Shown one piece after another: positions 7,401 to 9,330 of a stretch of DNA of 9,330 nt. The notes under the pieces are model-generated. The model saw only the letters and a program-made list of their open reading frames with translations. It did no database searches and was not told the DNA's origin. The translations under genes and the position numbers were made by a program. Within the stretch, counting starts at the first letter, position 1, and every line of letters starts with the position of its first letter. Source of the stretch: Bacteroidota bacterium (lineage in GTDB: Bacteria; Bacteroidota; Bacteroidia; Bacteroidales; UBA1556); assembly GCA_003973505.1 (NCBI GenBank), contig QNXT01000006.1:1-9330 (forward strand), read 5' to 3'.

Positions 7401-7939
7401 GTTATGGTAATGTAGTGTATTCAAAAGTGAACCTTACAAATAACACATTCTATAGAGATACCGTAACATTACCTTATGGTTATTATAGACTTCGTTTGGA
7501 AGATACTGGAGGAAACGGACTTCGTTTTTGGGCAAATATGCCTCCTTATGGAAATGAAACTGCCGGATCATTACAGTTAAGAAGATTAAACAAATGGGTA
7601 ATCAAAAACTTCCAACCTGATTTTGGTCGCGAAATTTCTCAAAGTTTTACCGTAGGTTTCGAACTCGGTGAAGAAAAAATTAATGAACCTAAAAACATGG
7701 TTACTGTTTATCCTAACCCCACAATAGGCAGGGTAAATATTGCACTTGGACTTACGCAAGCACAGGATATACGTTTAACTCTTCTTGATATTAATGGCCG
7801 ACTTATTAGAAGCATAGATAAGTCAAATATAAAAGATCAAACTTTGCAATTGAACATTGACGAGCTGCCAAAAGGCATTTATGTTTTAAGAATTGAACTA
7901 AAGGATGAAACGATTATTAAGAAGGTAATTCTTCAATAA
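4493..7939 (+). CDS. Secreted PNGase F-like protein with LamG insertion and T9SS type A sorting domain
   Basis: 1148 residues from the ATG at 4493. Residues 1-21 are a signal peptide (MQKYFYLFLFLF...LKA, cleavage before GPGD). Residues 22-85 match the start of the PNGase F N-domain, including CGEWD at 70-74, where Asp74 aligns with catalytic Asp60 of PNGase F. Residues about 150-265 resemble a beta-sandwich common in T9SS substrates (GWNTLLFTNPFVWNGSSNLL). Residues about 282-500 are LamG/concanavalin-like. The PNGase F fold resumes with GRFITPY at 613-619 and NCSEFC at 724-729, where Glu727 aligns with Glu206, then NWCPGAEV at 770-777. Residues about 830-940 look CARDB-like and 945-1058 form another beta domain with DTGGNGLRFW. 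The sorting domain is at about 1070-1148 (VYPNPTIG... to KKVILQ). Known PNGase F cleaves N-glycans from asparagine outside the cell. The third catalytic Glu (118) is not clearly conserved, so activity is inferred. Monocistronic: own promoter and terminator. Confidence 0.85.
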   Translation: MQKYFYLFLFLFTLSTSNLKAGPGDTIVVQAFNFNGPREGWVQFPSDTVSYEKVLMLYTLKCNPAQSPACGEWDYITYTNLFEHTHQYDSTMHMQPQFTINGDAPDTLKLMNNVSWNYHGYFQYHNNPSIVNTAIIGLGNKTMAAPLSSTSMDARSQFIYRASDIIAAGLSADTLTAIKFYVNNVNDIKNLKIRIKHTNLDSLDIPNIINTNFTLVYDHHTNFTNTGWNTLLFTNPFVWNGSSNLLIDISYREQSLSTIDNGFLAADSTSYISSLQSTKPDFNLKLDQADFMPIPANSLQQLDSFITISFWSKGDANILPAKTSVINAIDSNGNRVLNIHHPWSNGRIFWDAGNSYTNSYDRIDKAATPNEFANNWIFWTFTKNAKTGSMRIYKNGVVWKQGTGKTKLMKGIKKIIFGGMQANQNGYAGNIDELSIWATELSANDIKEIMYHDINSSHPQYNKLLYYYSFNEGQGFTAHDLSNNGNDFQLVGLPEWNNYAGINRMKAFEKSHLRPQIMLASGSFANSTLDSNFVVDSIPQQQVMVILYNDTVHPNTNKPTDTLLMYKAYYRYLYNSQGQLYDSVFVNPDTTLVNAYHPYWDAPFEVVKRWEIGRFITPYGNGLDLGDGFTWVFDVSDFEPLLHDSVELKAGNWQELLDLKFLCIEGTPARKVNGIHKIYTGTYWYHNQTIESHLKAVTIGLKPNSTGAKLRLTNTGHGMGGNDNCSEFCPRNNTIKVNGQVAFNEYLWRDNCDHNPLYPQGGTWIYSRANWCPGAEVSPYEYDLSSYLPDDSITIDYDMQPYVWNGQGSAPNYRIEGYVFEYLPAAFTNDASIEDIVAPNNKKYYARYNPMVGSPKIIIKNTGKDTLKSLDIEYRVGGRGAYQTYHWTGNLPFMAKQEITLDALKWWDFDGQKYFTCRVKNPNGQTDEYPYNNEMRTNIDVAPEYPSTFIIWFRTNSQSASQNKLYIEDRYGNVVYSKVNLTNNTFYRDTVTLPYGYYRLRLEDTGGNGLRFWANMPPYGNETAGSLQLRRLNKWVIKNFQPDFGREISQSFTVGFELGEEKINEPKNMVTVYPNPTIGRVNIALGLTQAQDIRLTLLDINGRLIRSIDKSNIKDQTLQLNIDELPKGIYVLRIELKDETIIKKVILQ

Positions 7940-7960
7940 TTCAAATTTGAATTTGATATA

Positions 7961-7997
7961 AAAAGGCTGGGTTTAATAAAAACCCAGCCTTTTTTTT
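7961..7997 (+). terminator. Strong intrinsic terminator after the PNGase F-like gene
   Basis: A perfect 14-bp stem, AAAAGGCTGGGTTT (7961-7974) with AAACCCAGCCTTTT (7980-7993), closes a 5-nt loop (AATAA) and runs into eight Ts at 7990-7997. It begins 21 nt after the stop codon. Because the stem is flanked by an A tract on the left it could work in both directions, but the next gene is on the same strand, so its role is to end the upstream transcript and isolate yidC. Confidence 0.93.
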
Positions 7998-8042
7998 AAC
8001 TATCCACGACTTAAAAGCAAGGTATTTTACTGATTTAATGCA

Positions 8043-8066
8043 CTTTATTTAGGCATACAAATAAAG
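8043..8066. repeat. Short perfect inverted repeat upstream of the yidC promoter
   Basis: CTTTATTT (8043-8050) and AAATAAAG (8059-8066) form an 8-bp perfect inverted repeat around an 8-nt spacer. It sits about 20 nt upstream of the -7 box, where a regulator could bind. In AT-rich DNA such repeats also arise by chance, and no regulator is suggested by the sequence. The remainder of the 7998-8164 gap shows no gene. Confidence 0.3.
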
Positions 8067-8087
8067 CCATCATAACACTAAAAAAAG

Positions 8088-8095
8088 TATCTTTG
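8088..8095 (+). promoter_or_regulatory. Candidate -7 promoter element for yidC
   Basis: TATCTTTG is an exact TAnnTTTG match followed by CAC, where initiation would be expected near 8102. No TTG occurs at normal -33 spacing. The leader to the ATG at 8165 would be about 63 nt, AT-rich and without a Shine-Dalgarno site. As a strong terminator lies upstream, yidC needs its own promoter, which supports this call. Confidence 0.55.
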
Positions 8096-8164
8096 CACAC
8101 TTGAAAAATGATTTGGTAAGGACACCAATTCATATTAATTGAAATAATATTATTATACATAATT

Positions 8165-9330
8165 ATGAATAAAGATTCTATTATTGGAGGCGTTTTAATC
8201 TTTCTTATTGTGATAGGTTACTCCATTTGGTCCGCCCCTACAGAAGAACAAATTAAGGAGCAGCGTCGTGCTGATTCAATTGCGCAAGTAGAACATGCTC
8301 GAATTGCTCGTCAACGACTGCAAGATTCATTAGCCTTTGCGAAGCGTCTTGCTGAGCAGAATAACGCAAGTCAGCAACAGTCAGAAGAAACAAATAATCT
8401 TCAAAACGACAGCGCGGCTCATACTTTAGACCTGCAGAAATATGGAAATTTTGCTGCAGCGGCTCAAGGAGAAGATAAAGACATAATTATTGAAAATGAA
8501 AAACTGAAGCTTAAAATCTCTAAAAAAGGGGGTGTTATTACTTTTGCACAAGTAAAAAACTTTCGTACTTACGACACACTTCCTTTAATACTTTTTGATA
8601 AAAATACAGCTGATTTTAGCATTCTACTAAATGATAAACAAGTACAAACAAGAGATTTGTATTTTGAACCCATTGTAAAAGGAATGGAAAGTAGCGAGGA
8701 TTCGTTCTATGTTGCTGACGGACAAAATTTGACTTTTGCAATGCGTGTATATCCTAATGACAATAACGGCAATGTGGATAAAGATCGTTATCTTGAATTT
8801 GAATACGTAATTTCAGGAAATGATTATATGCTTGATTTTAATCTGAATATGAAAGGCATGTCTAATTATGTAATGCCAGGTTATAGTTTTATGACTATGA
8901 ACTGGAAAATGATGATGACCGGTAAAGAAAAAGATGCCATTCAAGAAAGAAAGCATACCACAATCTACTATAAATACAAGGATGATGATGTTGATTATTT
9001 AGGTGAGCAAAAAGATGAAGATTCAGAAGAATTAAAAACAAAGGTAAGTTGGGTTTCTTATAAACAACAGTTTTTCTCGGCAACACTTATTGCTGAAAAC
9101 GCATTTAAATCGGCTGATATAGAAACAAAGGTTGAAGAGGGAATTCCTCTCCATAAATACCTTCAAACAATGAACTCGGAGTTTACCATTTCCTTAAAAG
9201 GTTCCGACATTGAGCAGTTTCCTATGAAGATGTATTTCGGACCAAATAAATACAAGATATTAGCATCTTACGGAATGGATCTTGAACAACAAATTCCTCT
9301 AGGATGGGGTTTCTTCTTATTGCAATGGAT
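8165..9330 (+). CDS. yidC: Membrane protein insertase YidC, N-terminal 388 residues (cut by window end)
   Basis: The open frame starts at ATG 8165 and runs off the right edge without a stop. Residues 4-22 (DSIIGGVLIFLIVIGYSIW) are the first membrane segment, followed by 'PTEEQIKEQRRADSIA', the characteristic start of Bacteroidetes YidC. Residues about 26-75 are charged and Gln/Ala-rich, probably a coiled coil in the periplasm. From about 107 the large periplasmic P1 beta domain begins (DIIIENEKLKLKISKKGGVI, then YFGPNKYKIL at 357-366). The sequence ends near 'IPLGWGFFLLQW', where the second membrane segment and the conserved insertase core would follow. YidC inserts and folds inner-membrane proteins with or without SecYEG. 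The usual length in this phylum is about 600-640 residues, so roughly 60 percent is visible. No frame break is seen in this part. Confidence 0.95.
   Translation, partial: MNKDSIIGGVLIFLIVIGYSIWSAPTEEQIKEQRRADSIAQVEHARIARQRLQDSLAFAKRLAEQNNASQQQSEETNNLQNDSAAHTLDLQKYGNFAAAAQGEDKDIIIENEKLKLKISKKGGVITFAQVKNFRTYDTLPLILFDKNTADFSILLNDKQVQTRDLYFEPIVKGMESSEDSFYVADGQNLTFAMRVYPNDNNGNVDKDRYLEFEYVISGNDYMLDFNLNMKGMSNYVMPGYSFMTMNWKMMMTGKEKDAIQERKHTTIYYKYKDDDVDYLGEQKDEDSEELKTKVSWVSYKQQFFSATLIAENAFKSADIETKVEEGIPLHKYLQTMNSEFTISLKGSDIEQFPMKMYFGPNKYKILASYGMDLEQQIPLGWGFFLLQW

Noticed and set aside
7938..7953. Perfect 16-bp palindrome AATTCAAATTTGAATT overlapping the stop codon region of the PNGase F-like gene
   Set aside because: A palindrome of this length is not very surprising in AT-rich DNA over 9 kb, and the strong terminator beside it already explains the 3' region.
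8895..9086. 63-codon open frame on the minus strand
   Set aside because: It lies wholly antisense to the well-supported yidC coding region and has low-complexity composition (Ser, His, Leu runs) typical of a shadow frame.

Overview
The window looks like a chromosomal segment of a Bacteroidota (Bacteroidetes) bacterium. It is AT-rich. The sites before genes fit the Bacteroidetes -7 promoter consensus TAnnTTTG, and no Shine-Dalgarno sequence is visible. The large secreted protein ends in a type IX secretion (T9SS) sorting domain, which is specific to this phylum. The YidC protein has the long N-terminal extension typical of the phylum.

Layout from left to right. (1) On the minus strand at the left edge lies the 5' part of an AsmA-family envelope protein gene. 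Its frame is broken by an apparent one-base deletion near position 76, and the correct frame continues off the window. (2) A minus-strand, operon-like trio runs leftward from about 4012: a PlsC/LPLAT-type acyltransferase, an Aas-like acyl-ACP/acyl-CoA synthetase (AMP-binding), and a GNAT acetyltransferase. The last two genes overlap by ATGA. The acyltransferase also seems to carry a one-base deletion near its 3' end. If it is repaired, the gene would end 6 nt before the synthetase start. (3) The 512-nt gap between the divergent genes contains a 158-bp imperfect inverted-repeat element that resembles a MITE. (4) On the plus strand is a 1148-residue secreted protein with a peptide-N-glycosidase F (PNGase F) fold. 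That fold is split by about 540 residues holding a beta-sandwich module and a LamG-like module. The gene is followed by a strong intrinsic terminator. (5) The right edge holds the first 388 codons of yidC, the inner-membrane protein insertase.

Functionally, the acyltransferase and synthetase look like the two halves of a bifunctional Aas-type lipid-remodelling system encoded as separate proteins: the synthetase activates a fatty acid and the acyltransferase places it on a lyso-lipid. The secreted protein is probably an N-glycan-releasing enzyme or a relative of one, exported and anchored by the T9SS. AsmA and YidC are envelope-biogenesis housekeeping genes. No CRISPR array, tRNA, rRNA, phage gene or transposase was seen. 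The points most worth checking are the split PNGase F architecture, the two likely frameshifts and the inverted-repeat element.
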